NCBI RefSeq assembly: GCF_009769385.1
Contig: NZ_VKAB01000001.1
Location: 372,001 to 436,000 of the forward strand
Direction: 5' to 3'
DNA from: Saccharothrix deserti
Lineage (GTDB): Bacteria; Actinomycetota; Actinomycetes; Mycobacteriales; Pseudonocardiaceae
DNA length: 64,000 nucleotides
Shown here: positions 8,078-17,058 of the stretch, one piece after another
How the letters are laid out: each line of letters opens with the position of its first letter
How positions within the stretch are numbered: the first letter of the stretch is position 1
Program-made: the position numbers and the translations under genes
The notes under the pieces: model-generated
What the model saw: only the letters and a program-made list of their open reading frames with translations
Told to the model about the DNA's origin: nothing
The model's database searches: none

Positions 8078-8260
8078 TCAGGCCGGCTGGACGACCTGGC
8101 GGCCGTCGTACTGGCCACAGGCCGGGCAGGCGACGTGCTGCGGCTTCGGCTGGCGGCAGGCCTTGTTCTGGCAGGCCACCAGGTGCACGGCAGCGGTCTT
8201 CCACTGAGCGCGGCGCGAGCGCGTGTTCGAGCGCGACATCTTCCGCTTCGGGACGGCCAC
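8078..8260 (-). CDS. rpmF: 50S ribosomal protein L32
   Basis: 60 residues starting [20 protein letters not shown], the invariant L32 N-terminus. It has the zinc-ribbon form CQNKAC...CPAC. Two bases separate it from the DUF177 stop upstream, the classic yceD-rpmF pair. Confidence 0.97.
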   Translation of the reverse strand: MAVPKRKMSRSNTRSRRAQWKTAAVHLVACQNKACRQPKPQHVACPACGQYDGRQVVQPA

Positions 8261-8262
8261 GA

Positions 8263-8850
8263 CTAGTTCTCCTCTGGATTGTCACGATTCCCGTCGAACC
8301 GCTCTTGCAAGGCGGCCCAACGGGGGTCAATCGTCTCATGCCCGTGGTCGGGGCCGAGATCAGCCAGCTTGCCGCCGCAGTCGACGCACAGCCCGAGGCA
8401 GTCCGGCGAGCACAGCGGCACCTGTGGCAGCGCGAGCACGATGGCGTCGCGCACCACGGGTTCGAGGTCGATCAGGTCGTCGTGCAGACGGCTGACCTCG
8501 TCCTCTTCGGTCGTCTCGTCGGTGGTGCTGTCCGGGTACGCGTACAGCTCCGTCAGCTCCACCTCGACCTCCGCCGACAGCGGCTCCAGGCAGCGCGAGC
8601 ACTCCCCTTCGACCACCGTCGCGGCCGCGCCCGTCACGAGCACACCTTCGACCACCGACTCCAGCAGGAGGTCGAGTTGGACGCTGCCGCCCGCCGGCAC
8701 CTCGATCACGCCCGCCAGGCCGAGGCCCGCGGCGGGCACCGTCCTGCTCAACCCGCGGCTGGAGCCCGCACGACGCCCGAGGTCCCTGGTGTCGATGACC
8801 CAGGGCCCGGTCGCTGTGGGACGCGCGGAGGCGTGACGATGCTCAGACAT
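8263..8850 (-). CDS. DUF177 (YceD-type) protein, 23S rRNA accumulation factor family
   Basis: 195 residues. The DUF177 core contains [10 protein letters not shown], an acidic loop, and the C-terminal zinc-like motif [13 protein letters not shown]. The E. coli homologue YceD is linked to 23S rRNA accumulation and is almost always cotranscribed with rpmF, as here. ATG at 8848-8850. Confidence 0.92.
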   Translation of the reverse strand: MSEHRHASARPTATGPWVIDTRDLGRRAGSSRGLSRTVPAAGLGLAGVIEVPAGGSVQLDLLLESVVEGVLVTGAAATVVEGECSRCLEPLSAEVEVELTELYAYPDSTTDETTEEDEVSRLHDDLIDLEPVVRDAIVLALPQVPLCSPDCLGLCVDCGGKLADLGPDHGHETIDPRWAALQERFDGNRDNPEEN

Positions 8851-8965
8851 GATGTTTGGTGTGCCGTCGGGGACTTACCACGACCAGCCGGTCAAGGGTA
8901 CGGGACAACGGGCGTCGACGTGAAATCGGCTGGTCAAATGTCGTTCGGTCGGGTCTCACTTGGTC

Positions 8966-9682
8966 CTAGTCGTGGTAATCGAACGGTGCGGAGGCGCTCG
9001 CGACGGCCGGGCCGCGCAGGTGCGAACGGCCCTTCCCGACGCTGCGGAGCGTGTGCGCGAGCAGGTCCTCGAAGTCGGCCAGCTTGCCGTCCACGTACGC
9101 GTCGCACTCGCTGCGCAGCCGGATGGCCTCCGTCTGGGCGGCCTCCAGCACGCGGGCGGACTCGGCGTGCGCGGCCTGCACGACCTCGGTCTGGTCGACC
9201 AGGCGCGCCTGCTCCGCCCGGCCCTCCTCGATCGCGCGCTCGTAGTTGGCCCGGCCCGCCTGGACCATGCGGTCGGCTTCGGCGTGGGCACGGCCCACCA
9301 GGTCCTCGTACTCCTGGCGGCCCGCGGCGACCGTCCGCTGCGCCTGGTCCTCGGCCTCGGCGACCATCCGCTCGGCGCGGGCACGCGCCTCGGACAGCAT
9401 CCGCTCGGCCTCGTGCTGCGCCTCGGACACCATCCGGTCGGCGTCGGAGCGGGCCTTGCTCAGGCTCTGCTCCGCGTCGTGCTGCGCCTTTCCGACCAGC
9501 TCGTCGCGGTGGTCGAGCACGTCCTGGGCGTCGTCCAGCTCCGCGGGGATGGCGTCGCGCACGTCGTCGAGGAGTTCGAGCACGTCACCGCGCGGCACGA
9601 CGCACCCGGAGGTCATCGGCACGCCACGCGCTTCCTCGACGATCGTGACCAGCTCGTCGAGGGCCTCGAACACCCGGTACAC
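8966..9682 (-). CDS. sepIVA: SepIVA-like septation coiled-coil protein
   Basis: 238 residues, GTG start. The N-terminus (YRVFEALDELVTIVEEARGVPMTS, then RGDVLELLDDVRDAIPAELDDAQDVLD) matches mycobacterial SepIVA (Rv2927c), a DivIVA-domain protein needed for septation. From about residue 70 to 200 it is a continuous coiled coil with an 11-residue-like beat (SEAQHEAERML, SEARARAERMV, AEAEDQAQRTV). It lies next to DUF177 and rnc as in M. tuberculosis. Acts at the division site; membrane association is inferred from the family. Confidence 0.85.
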   Translation of the reverse strand: MYRVFEALDELVTIVEEARGVPMTSGCVVPRGDVLELLDDVRDAIPAELDDAQDVLDHRDELVGKAQHDAEQSLSKARSDADRMVSEAQHEAERMLSEARARAERMVAEAEDQAQRTVAAGRQEYEDLVGRAHAEADRMVQAGRANYERAIEEGRAEQARLVDQTEVVQAAHAESARVLEAAQTEAIRLRSECDAYVDGKLADFEDLLAHTLRSVGKGRSHLRGPAVASASAPFDYHD

Positions 9683-9721
9683 GTCACACTCCTCGCGCCC
9701 ACAGCAGTACCCGTCCTAGTG

Positions 9722-9760
9722 TGCCCTGCCGATCTCTTCGCCGCCGGGAGATCGGCAGGG
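9722..9760 (-). terminator. Hairpin terminator after the RNase gene
   Basis: Perfect 14-bp arms (GCCCTGCCGATCTC / GAGATCGGCAGGGC), 11-nt loop, 10 bp beyond the RNase stop. It isolates that gene from sepIVA downstream. Confidence 0.75.
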
Positions 9761-9769
9761 CGTGTCCGG

Positions 9770-10198
9770 CTACCGGGTGATGTCCACGAGGACGAAACTC
9801 GCGTAGTGGTCGGGCGTGTAGAAGTACAGCTTCGGCGAGGCGTTGCCGGTCACGATCCGCCGCGCGCCGCGGGTGGAGACGCCGGGCGTCTTGACCGTGT
9901 ACTCCTTGTAGTAGCCGGTCGAGCAGGCCGGGAGGATGCCCTCGCGGTTGTAGAAGGTCTGGTTGTCCTGCGAGTACGGGTAGGGCCCGCCGCGCTGGAT
10001 CAGGCGGACGGTGTCGGTGGCCTGGGCGGGCAGGCCGGACAGGGCGACCTTGCGAAAGCCCGACGTGTCGCCGCAGGCCGCCTGAGCAGCCAGGACGGGC
10101 TCGGCGGCGGACGCCGCGGCGGACGTGGCGGACATGCCGGCGAGAACCAGCAGCAGGGAGAGCAGCACCTTGACGGTGCGCGATGTGATCTCGCTCAT
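9770..10198 (-). CDS. Secreted guanyl-specific ribonuclease, RNase Sa/T1-like (microbial RNase) family
   Basis: 142 residues from the ATG at 10196-10198; a signal peptide ends near ASAAE (about residue 32). The mature part aligns along its length with Streptomyces RNase Sa: LSGLPAQATDTVRLI, GPYPYSQDNQTFYNREGILP, YYKEYTVKTPGVSTRGARR, PDHYASFVLVD. Catalytic residues by that alignment are Glu99, Arg114 and His131. The two RNase Sa cysteines (C7, C96) are not conserved; this protein has C42 and C92 instead. It cleaves RNA 3' of G outside the cell. No barstar-like inhibitor gene is adjacent. Confidence 0.92.
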   Translation of the reverse strand: MSEITSRTVKVLLSLLLVLAGMSATSAAASAAEPVLAAQAACGDTSGFRKVALSGLPAQATDTVRLIQRGGPYPYSQDNQTFYNREGILPACSTGYYKEYTVKTPGVSTRGARRIVTGNASPKLYFYTPDHYASFVLVDITR

Positions 10199-10263
10199 GG
10201 TAGTGAACGGTAACCACACCGAGTGACGGCTCGGCAGTATCTGAGTTAACCGGGTGTGACCGG

Positions 10264-10746
10264 TCAGCGACCCTCAGCGAGCCGTGCGATGAGCCGGTCC
10301 TTGATCGTGGGCGGCAGCAGGCTGGAGACGTCGCCGCCGTAGGTGGCCACGTCCTTGACCAGGGAGCTGGCCAGGAAGCTGTAGATGGGGTTCGTCGGCA
10401 TGAACAGCGTCTCGACGCCGGTGAGCTGGTGGTTCATCTGCGCCATCTGCAACTCGTAGTCGTAGTCGCTGACCGCGCGCAGGCCCTTCACGATGGCCTT
10501 GATGTCGTTTTCGAGGCAGTAGTCGACCAGCAGGCCGTGCCAGGCGTCGACGCGGACGTTCGGCCACTGCGCGGTGACCTCGCGCAGCATTTCGGTGCGC
10601 TCCTCGACCGAGAACAACGTCTTCTTGTTCTTGTTGATGAGCACGGCGACGACGACTTCGTCGAAGAGCTTCGCCGCTCTCCCGATGATGTCCAGGTGTC
10701 CGTTGGTGGCCGGGTCGTAGGAGCCGGGGCACACGGCACGCGTCAT
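10264..10746 (-). CDS. coaD: Phosphopantetheine adenylyltransferase
   Basis: 160 residues from the ATG at 10744-10746, giving the usual N-terminus MTRAVCPGSYDPATNGHLDI with the nucleotidyltransferase TxGH-like motif. Later VKGLRAVSDYDYELQMAQMN and the C-terminal SSSLVKDVA-type segment (SSLVKDVATYGGDV) are diagnostic. Catalyses 4'-phosphopantetheine + ATP to dephospho-CoA, the penultimate step of CoA synthesis. The rsmD gene lies 54 bp upstream on the same strand. Confidence 0.97.
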   Translation of the reverse strand: MTRAVCPGSYDPATNGHLDIIGRAAKLFDEVVVAVLINKNKKTLFSVEERTEMLREVTAQWPNVRVDAWHGLLVDYCLENDIKAIVKGLRAVSDYDYELQMAQMNHQLTGVETLFMPTNPIYSFLASSLVKDVATYGGDVSSLLPPTIKDRLIARLAEGR

Positions 10747-10800
10747 GGTTTCGGACGGTAGCACCCGATCGGACGCATCCACTCAGGTGCGTGGTCCGCA

Positions 10801-11367
10801 TCACCCGGTGGCGTCAACGTGTTCGGCCCAATGCAGCGCGGTGTCGCCGTATCGCTTGCTGCGCAAGGATTCCACGGCACTTGGCCAAATCGGTTCAGGA
10901 CTGCGCGCGCCGCGTTCCACGATGATCAGCGAGCCCGGTTTCGTCCAACCACGGGTGACCAGCGACTCGAGGAGCCGGTTGAGCTGTTCGTCGGTGACGG
11001 CGTAGGGCGGATCGGCGAAAACCACGTCGCACGGCTCGTCCGGCGCGGTGGCCACGACGGCCTCGGCGGTGCGGTTGAGGACCGTCGCGCCGGGCAGCGC
11101 GACCGTTTTCGCGTTCGTCTTCAGGACTTCGGCAGCCCGCTTGTCCGACTCCACGAAAGTGGCCTTGGTCGCACCCCGGGACAGCGCTTCGAAGCCGAGC
11201 GCGCCGGAGCCCGCGTAGAGGTCGAGCACGGTGGCGCCGTCCAGGTCGACGAGCGCTTCGAGGGAGCTGAACAACGCCTCGCGGACGCGGTCGGAGGTGG
11301 GACGGGTGCCGCGTGGGGGCACTTGCAGTCTTCGGCCACCGGCGGCGCCCGCGACGATCCTGGTCAC
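10801..11367 (-). CDS. rsmD: 16S rRNA m2G966 methyltransferase
   Basis: 188 residues. RsmD landmarks: RIVAGAAGGRRLQVPP, RPTSDRVREALFSSL, SAM-binding VLDLYAGSGALGFEALSRGA and the catalytic DVVFADPPY. Methylates G966 of 16S rRNA in the assembled 30S head. Paired with coaD as in most actinobacteria. Confidence 0.96.
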   Translation of the reverse strand: MTRIVAGAAGGRRLQVPPRGTRPTSDRVREALFSSLEALVDLDGATVLDLYAGSGALGFEALSRGATKATFVESDKRAAEVLKTNAKTVALPGATVLNRTAEAVVATAPDEPCDVVFADPPYAVTDEQLNRLLESLVTRGWTKPGSLIIVERGARSPEPIWPSAVESLRSKRYGDTALHWAEHVDATG

Positions 11368-11388
11368 CCCGTCATCGTCCCATCGGCG

Positions 11389-12084
11389 TCATCGCCCGAG
11401 GTGCGCCCCACCGTTGACGGCGACCACCTGGCCGGTGATGTGCCCGGCCTCCGGCGAGGTGAGGAACGCCACGGTGGCCGCCACGTCCGCCGGGGTGCCG
11501 GCCCGGCCGTTGGCGGTCTGCGCGACGAGCGTGCTCCGGCGCTGCTCGGACATGTCGCCGCCGAAGAACTCGGTGTCCTCGATGAAACCCGGTGCGACGA
11601 CGTTCGCGGTGATGCCCCGGCCGCCGAGCTTGAACGCCAACTCGGCCGTCCACGCCTCCACCGCCGCCTTGGCCGCGCCGTAGCTGCCGCCGCCGCGCCT
11701 GCCCGCGATGGAACCGATGGTGACGACGCGGGCGTTCTCGGCGAGGCGCGGCTGGAGCGCCGTGGTGACGAGGACGGCGGTGACGACGTTCGCCTCGTAC
11801 ATCGCGAGCCACTGCCGTTTGAGATCGTCGCCGCCGACCAGGCCGCCCGCGTTGTTGACCAGGACGTCCACCCGCTCGGGCAGGTGTTCCCGGGCGGCGT
11901 CGACGGCCTCCGGGTCGGCCGCGTCGAACGCCACCGCCCGTGCGCCGATCTCGTCCGCGGCCTGCTCGAGGACGTCCTCGCGACGCCCGGTGATCACCAC
12001 GTCGAGGCCGCGCGCGACCAGTTCCTCCGCGATGGCCCGACCGATGCCGGTGCCGCCGCCGGTCACCACTGCTGTTCTCGTCAT
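11389..12084 (-). CDS. Short-chain dehydrogenase/reductase
   Basis: 231 residues. The ATG at 12082-12084 overlaps the TGA of the upstream hydrolase (ATGA), which decides this start over one 6 codons earlier. Cofactor loop TGGGTGIGRAIAEEL, NNAG at about residue 80, catalytic Ser in GSIAG, and the YxxxK pair in SYGAAKAAVE; the classical SDR Rossmann fold, FabG-like. The C-terminus VVAVNGGAHLGR is usual. Substrate unknown. Probably translated coupled to the NAPE-PLD-like gene. Confidence 0.88.
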   Translation of the reverse strand: MTRTAVVTGGGTGIGRAIAEELVARGLDVVITGRREDVLEQAADEIGARAVAFDAADPEAVDAAREHLPERVDVLVNNAGGLVGGDDLKRQWLAMYEANVVTAVLVTTALQPRLAENARVVTIGSIAGRRGGGSYGAAKAAVEAWTAELAFKLGGRGITANVVAPGFIEDTEFFGGDMSEQRRSTLVAQTANGRAGTPADVAATVAFLTSPEAGHITGQVVAVNGGAHLGR

Positions 12085-13160
12085 GCGAGTGCTTGCCACC
12101 ATCCGTCGACCGCCGGGGGTTGATCGACATCGATCCTCTCACCCGGACGTGGGACGGCAAGCGGGATTTCGTGCGCCTTGGCCTCGCGCCACACCCGGTC
12201 CACCGGCTCGGACCAGTCGTGGAAGGCGAGGTTGAAGGTGGCCCAGTGGACCGGGATCAGCAGGCCGCCCTGCACGTCGCGGTGCGCGGCCACGCCTTCC
12301 TCGGGCGTCATGTGGATGTCCGGCCAGCCCGGTCCGTACGCGCCGATCTGGATCAGGGAGGCGTCGAACGGGCCGTGCTCCTGGCCGATCTTCTTGTAGC
12401 CGTCGAAGTACCCGGTGTCACCGCTGTAGTAGACGCGGTGCCGCGGCCCCTTCACGACCCACGACGCCCACAGCGTGTTGTCCCGCTGGAAACCCCGGCC
12501 GGAGAAGTGCTGCGCGGCGGTGGCGGTGAGCGTGACGCCGGCCACCTCGTGCGACTCGTCCCAGTCCAGTTCGACGATCCGGTGCTCGGGCACCTTCCAC
12601 CGGCGCAGGTGCGCGCCGATGCCGAGCGGCACCACGAAAACCGCGTCCTGGTCGTTGGTCAGCGCGCGCACCGTCGGCAGGTCGAGGTGGTCGTAGTGGT
12701 CGTGCGAGATGACGACCGCGTCCACCCTGCCGACCTCGTGCAGCTGGTGCGGCACGGGGTGCAGCCGGCGCGGACCGACCACTGGGGACGGTGAGCACCG
12801 GTCGCTCCACACCGGGTCGACCAGGATGCGCGCGCCGTCGATCTCGATCAACGTCGACGCGTGGCCGTACCAGGTGATGTGCAGCCCGTCCGGCGTGCCC
12901 GCGACCGGCGGCACCAACGGCACCTCGCCCACCGGGTGCCGTTGCTGGCCGCCGAAGAGCATCTCCCGCATCGTCCCGGCGGCCCCGTCCGGCATGGTCC
13001 GGGTCTGCGCGGCGTTGTGGAACTTCCCGTCGCGGTACTGCGGCGACCGCCGCACCCGCTCGCCGTCGGGCTTGCCGCCCAAGGCCGAGGGCACGTCGCG
13101 CGCCGCCCAGGCGACGGCGCCGGCCGTGAGGGCGAGCAGTGCTGCGGTGACCTTCTTCAT
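12081..13160 (-). CDS. NAPE-PLD-like metallo-beta-lactamase-fold hydrolase
   Basis: 359 residues. An N-terminal hydrophobic segment (MKKVTAALLALTAGAVAWAA) suggests export or a membrane anchor. MBL motifs: ITWYGHASTLIEIDG, ILVDPVWSDRCSPSPVVGPRR, metal-binding HDHYDHLD, AAQHFSGRG, YYSGDTGY and HWATFNLAFHDW. The DPxxSxRxSP and HFSxR segments are those of N-acylphosphatidylethanolamine phospholipase D and its bacterial relatives. A role in cleaving phospholipid-like phosphodiesters is inferred from the family; UlaG-type lactonases are a more distant alternative. Cotranscribed with the SDR at 11389. Confidence 0.85.
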   Translation of the reverse strand: MKKVTAALLALTAGAVAWAARDVPSALGGKPDGERVRRSPQYRDGKFHNAAQTRTMPDGAAGTMREMLFGGQQRHPVGEVPLVPPVAGTPDGLHITWYGHASTLIEIDGARILVDPVWSDRCSPSPVVGPRRLHPVPHQLHEVGRVDAVVISHDHYDHLDLPTVRALTNDQDAVFVVPLGIGAHLRRWKVPEHRIVELDWDESHEVAGVTLTATAAQHFSGRGFQRDNTLWASWVVKGPRHRVYYSGDTGYFDGYKKIGQEHGPFDASLIQIGAYGPGWPDIHMTPEEGVAAHRDVQGGLLIPVHWATFNLAFHDWSEPVDRVWREAKAHEIPLAVPRPGERIDVDQPPAVDGWWQALA

Positions 13161-13255
13161 GCCACCTCCAACGCGAGGTCCGCCGACCCGGTTCCCACCG
13201 GATCACCATGTGGCACCGAACACGATCCCGCGCATCGACGGCCGCGGTAGAGCAA

Positions 13256-13288
13256 CCGGGCCGGACACCGTGTCGGTGTCCGGCCCGG
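13256..13288 (-). terminator. Hairpin terminator after pyc
   Basis: Perfect 14-bp arms (CCGGGCCGGACACC / GGTGTCCGGCCCGG) with a 5-nt loop, 13 bp beyond the pyc stop codon. Confidence 0.75.
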
Positions 13289-13301
13289 AAGAGATGCCGC
13301 G

Positions 13302-16300
13302 TCAGTCGAGCACGATCAGCAGATCCCCGCCCTCGACCTGCTGCACGCCCCGCACCGCCAGTCGCTTCACCCGCCCGGCCTTGGGCGCGGTGATCGCCGC
13401 CTCCATCTTCATCGCCTCGATGGTCGCGATGGTCTGCCCCACCTCGACCTCGTCCTCCTCCGCCACGCTCGGCGTGACCACGCCCGCGAACGGCGCGGCG
13501 ACGTGACCGGGGTTGCTCCGGTCCGCCTTCTCCGCCACCGGAACCTCGGCGGCGATCGACCGGTCGCGCACCTGGATCGGCCGCAACTGGCCGTTCAACG
13601 TCGCCATCACCGTGCGGAAACCACGCTCGTCCGCCTCACCGATCGCCTCCAGGCCGATCAGCAGCCGCACCCCCGGCTCCAGGTCGACCTGGTACTCCTC
13701 GCCCGGCTTCAGCCCGTAGAAGAAGTCCTTGCTACCCAGCACACTCGTGTCGCCGTACGCGTCCCGGTGCGCCTCGAACTCCTTCGTGGGCGCCGGGAAC
13801 AGCAGCCGGTTGAGCGTGCCGCGGCGGTCGTGCTCCAAGCCCTTGATGTCGTCGTCGGTCAGCTCCGCCACGCCCTTCGGCGCGGCACGGCCCTGCAACG
13901 CCTTGCTGCGGAACGGCTCCGGCCAGCCGCCGGGCGGGTCGCCAAGCTCACCGTGCAGGAACCCGATCACCGACGCCGGGATGTCGTACCGGCCCGGGTC
14001 CGCCTCGAACTCCTGCGGCGAGACACCCGCGCCGACCAGGTGCAGCGCCAGGTCCCCGACGACCTTGGACGACGGCGTCACCTTGACCAGCCGACCCAGC
14101 ATCCGGTCGGCCGCGGCGTACATGGACTCGATCTCCTCGAACTTCTGCCCGAGCCCGAGCGCGACCGCCTGGGTGCGCAGGTTCGACAGCTGCCCGCCGG
14201 GGATCTCGTGCCGGTAGACGCGACCGGTCGGGCCGGGGATGCCCGACTCGAACGGCGCGTAGACCTTGCGCACCGACTCCCAGTACGGCTCCAGGTCGCA
14301 CACCGCCTGCAGGTCCAGCCCCGTGGCGTGCTCGGTGTAGTCCGTCGCGGCCACGATCGCGGACAGCGGCGGCTGCGACGTGGTACCCGCCACCGACGCC
14401 ACCGCGCCGTCCACCGCGTCCACACCGGACTGGATGGCCGCCAGGTACGTGGCGAGCTGCCCACCCGCCGTGTCGTGCGTGTGCAGGTGCACCGGGAGGT
14501 CGAACTCCTTGCGCAACGCACTCACCAGCCGGGCCGCCGCGGGCGGGCGCAACAGGCCCGCCATGTCCTTCACCGCGAGCACGTGCGCGCCCGCGCCGAC
14601 GATCTGCTCGGCCAGCTTCAGGTAGTAGTCGAGGGTGTAGATCCGCTCGTCCGGGTTCGACAGGTCGGACGTGTAGCAGAGGGCGACCTCGGCGACCGCC
14701 GTGCCGGTCTCGCGCACCGCCTCGATGGCCGGGCGCATCTGCTCGACGTCGTTGAGGGCGTCGAAGATGCGGAAGATGTCGATACCGGTCTTCGTGGCCT
14801 CTTCGACGAACGCGCTGGTCACGGCCTCGGGGTAGGGCGTGTAGCCGACCGTGTTCCGACCGCGCAGCAGCATCTGGAGGGTGATGTTCGGTACGGCTTC
14901 ACGCAGTGCGGCGAGCCGTTCCCACGGGTCCTCGGCCAAGAAGCGCAACGCCACGTCGTACGTCGCACCGCCCCACGCCTCCAAAGACAACAACTGCGGC
15001 GCCATACGGGCCACGTGCGGCGCGATGGCGAGCAGGTCCTTGGTGCGCACGCGGGTGGCGAGCAGGGACTGGTGCGCGTCGCGGAACGTGGTGTCCGTGA
15101 CGCCCAGCGCCTTGCTCTCCCGCATCCAGCGGGCGAAACCCTCCGGCCCGAGCTCCACCAGCTTCTGCTTGGACCCCGCCGGCGGCTCGGCGTTCAGGTC
15201 CACGGCCGGCAGCTTCACCTTCGGGTCCACAACGGACGGACGCGGGCCGTTCGGCTTGTTCACCGTCACGTCGGCCAGGTAGGTGAGGATGCGCGTGCCG
15301 CGGTCGGCGGAGTGCCGGGCGGTCAGCAGGTGCGGGCGCTTCTCGATGAACGAGGTGGTGACGCGACCCTCGAAGAAGTCCTCGTCGTCCAGCACCGCCT
15401 GGAGGAACGGGATGTTCGTGGACACACCGCGGATGCGGAACTCGGCCACCGCGCGGCGGGCGCGGGCCACCGCGGCGGAGAACGTCCGGCCGCGGCAGGT
15501 GAGCTTGACCAGCATCGAGTCGAAGTGCGCGCCGACGGCCGTGCCGACGCCGATGGTGCCGCCGTCCAGCCGGACGCCCGAGCCGCCCGGTGAGCGGTAG
15601 GCGCTGATCATGCCGGTGTCCGGGCGGAAACCGTTGGCCGGGTCCTCGGTGGTGATGCGGCACTGGAGGGCCGCGCCGCGCAGCTGCACGGTCTCCTGGC
15701 TCAGGCCGAGGTCGTCCAGGGACTCGCCGCCCGCGATGCGCATCTGCGACTGGACCAGGTCCACGTCGGTCACCTCTTCGGTGACCGTGTGCTCGACCTG
15801 GATGCGCGGGTTCATCTCGATGAAGACGTAGTTGCCGCGCGGGTCGAGCAGGAACTCGACGGTGCCGGCGTTGCGGTAGCCGATGTGCCGGGCGAACCGC
15901 ACCGCGTCGTTGCACATCCGCTCGCGCAGTTCGGGGTCGAGGTTCGGCGCGGGCGCGATCTCGATGACCTTCTGGTGCCGGCGCTGCACCGAGCAGTCGC
16001 GCTCGAACAGGTGCATCACGTTGCCCTGGCCGTCGGCGAGGATCTGCACCTCGATGTGCCGCGGCTCGATCACGGCCTGTTCGAGGAACACCGTCGGGTC
16101 GCCGAACGCGGACTCCGCCTCGCGTGACGCGGCTTCCAGGGCTTCGCGCAGCCCGCTCTTGTCCTCGACGCGCCGCATACCGCGCCCGCCGCCGCCCGCG
16201 ACGGCCTTGACGAAGACGGGGAACGTGATGTCCTCGGCGGCCCGGAGCAGGGCGTCGATATCGCTCGACGGGTCGCTGGACTTGAGCACCGGGAGGCCGG

Positions 16301-16679
16301 CCGCACGGGCCGCAGCGATGGCGCGGGCCTTGTTGCCGGTCAGTTCGAGCACGTCCGAGGGCGGGCCGACGAACGTGATGCCGGCGTCGGCGCAGGCCTT
16401 GGCCAGCTCGGGGTTCTCGGACAGGAAGCCGTAGCCGGGGTAGACCGCGTCGGCGCCCGCCTTGCGGGCGGCCTTGATGATCTCTTCCACGGACAGGTAG
16501 GCCCGGACGGGGTGGCCGGGCTCGCCGATCTCGTACGACTCGTCGGCCTTCAGCCGGTGCAGGGAGTTGCGGTCTTCGTGGGGGAAGACGGCAACCGTGC
16601 CGGCGCCCAGTTCGTAGGCAGCGCGAAAGGCCCGGATCGCGATCTCGCCGCGGTTGGCGACAAGAACCTTGCGGAACAT
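13302..16679 (-). CDS. pyc: Pyruvate carboxylase
   Basis: 1125 residues from the ATG at 16677-16679 (MFRKVLVANRGEIAIRAF), preceded by GGGAGGGAAC. Single-chain form: biotin carboxylase with ATP-grasp (KAVAGGGGRGMRRV, EMNPRIQVEHTVTE), then a carboxyltransferase HMGL-like barrel (FRDAHQSLLATRVRTKD, LEAWGGATYDV, KDMAGLL, HLHTHDTAGG), then a C-terminal biotinyl domain with EAMKMEAAI, biotinyl Lys near residue 1091. Converts pyruvate, bicarbonate and ATP to oxaloacetate. Full family length with no lost motif. Confidence 0.97.
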   Translation of the reverse strand: MFRKVLVANRGEIAIRAFRAAYELGAGTVAVFPHEDRNSLHRLKADESYEIGEPGHPVRAYLSVEEIIKAARKAGADAVYPGYGFLSENPELAKACADAGITFVGPPSDVLELTGNKARAIAAARAAGLPVLKSSDPSSDIDALLRAAEDITFPVFVKAVAGGGGRGMRRVEDKSGLREALEAASREAESAFGDPTVFLEQAVIEPRHIEVQILADGQGNVMHLFERDCSVQRRHQKVIEIAPAPNLDPELRERMCNDAVRFARHIGYRNAGTVEFLLDPRGNYVFIEMNPRIQVEHTVTEEVTDVDLVQSQMRIAGGESLDDLGLSQETVQLRGAALQCRITTEDPANGFRPDTGMISAYRSPGGSGVRLDGGTIGVGTAVGAHFDSMLVKLTCRGRTFSAAVARARRAVAEFRIRGVSTNIPFLQAVLDDEDFFEGRVTTSFIEKRPHLLTARHSADRGTRILTYLADVTVNKPNGPRPSVVDPKVKLPAVDLNAEPPAGSKQKLVELGPEGFARWMRESKALGVTDTTFRDAHQSLLATRVRTKDLLAIAPHVARMAPQLLSLEAWGGATYDVALRFLAEDPWERLAALREAVPNITLQMLLRGRNTVGYTPYPEAVTSAFVEEATKTGIDIFRIFDALNDVEQMRPAIEAVRETGTAVAEVALCYTSDLSNPDERIYTLDYYLKLAEQIVGAGAHVLAVKDMAGLLRPPAAARLVSALRKEFDLPVHLHTHDTAGGQLATYLAAIQSGVDAVDGAVASVAGTTSQPPLSAIVAATDYTEHATGLDLQAVCDLEPYWESVRKVYAPFESGIPGPTGRVYRHEIPGGQLSNLRTQAVALGLGQKFEEIESMYAAADRMLGRLVKVTPSSKVVGDLALHLVGAGVSPQEFEADPGRYDIPASVIGFLHGELGDPPGGWPEPFRSKALQGRAAPKGVAELTDDDIKGLEHDRRGTLNRLLFPAPTKEFEAHRDAYGDTSVLGSKDFFYGLKPGEEYQVDLEPGVRLLIGLEAIGEADERGFRTVMATLNGQLRPIQVRDRSIAAEVPVAEKADRSNPGHVAAPFAGVVTPSVAEEDEVEVGQTIATIEAMKMEAAITAPKAGRVKRLAVRGVQQVEGGDLLIVLD

Positions 16680-17058
16680 GCGGCGTTCCCTCCCGGTTAC
16701 TCGGCGAGTCCCGCCCGACGGTGCCGTGGTGGCTGGGCTGGGCAGGACACGATGAATCAAGGCACGCTACCGTGCGCTTCCCGCCCTTCGGGAGTTCCAT
16801 CTCACGTGACGGACGTCATCGTGATCGGTAACTCTCCCGGTCAAGGCGGGTGCGACCTGGGACCACGCACCGGGATTCTCCCTTGCGCGACCGCCTTGCG
16901 CAGCCCCCGCCAGGGCTCGTACGCGGGCGGCGGATTGACGGTCCGTACATCACGGTTCAGCGGTCCGTGTTCACCCCACACGGGGGATCACGTGCTCGTT
17001 ACGGTGTGTTCCCAACATCAGGTGACTACTGCTGGCGACTTCTCGGTAGGGTTGGCCC
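16680..17058. other. Intergenic region between pyc and the DivIVA-like gene
   Basis: 379 bp between divergent genes, so it must hold both promoters. A TTGACG sits at about 16935-16940, but no convincing -10 follows at the right distance. I see no RNA gene, riboswitch or repeat here. Confidence 0.4.

Noticed and set aside
10220-10263. Short inverted repeats (CCGAG..CTCGG, ACCGG..CCGGT) between coaD and the RNase gene
   Set aside because: Arms of 5 bp are expected by chance at this GC content.
14899-16800. Long alternative minus frame inside pyc
   Set aside because: Pro/Arg/Gly-rich low-complexity translation with no domain; it is a frame shadow of the biotin carboxylase region, typical of high-GC DNA.
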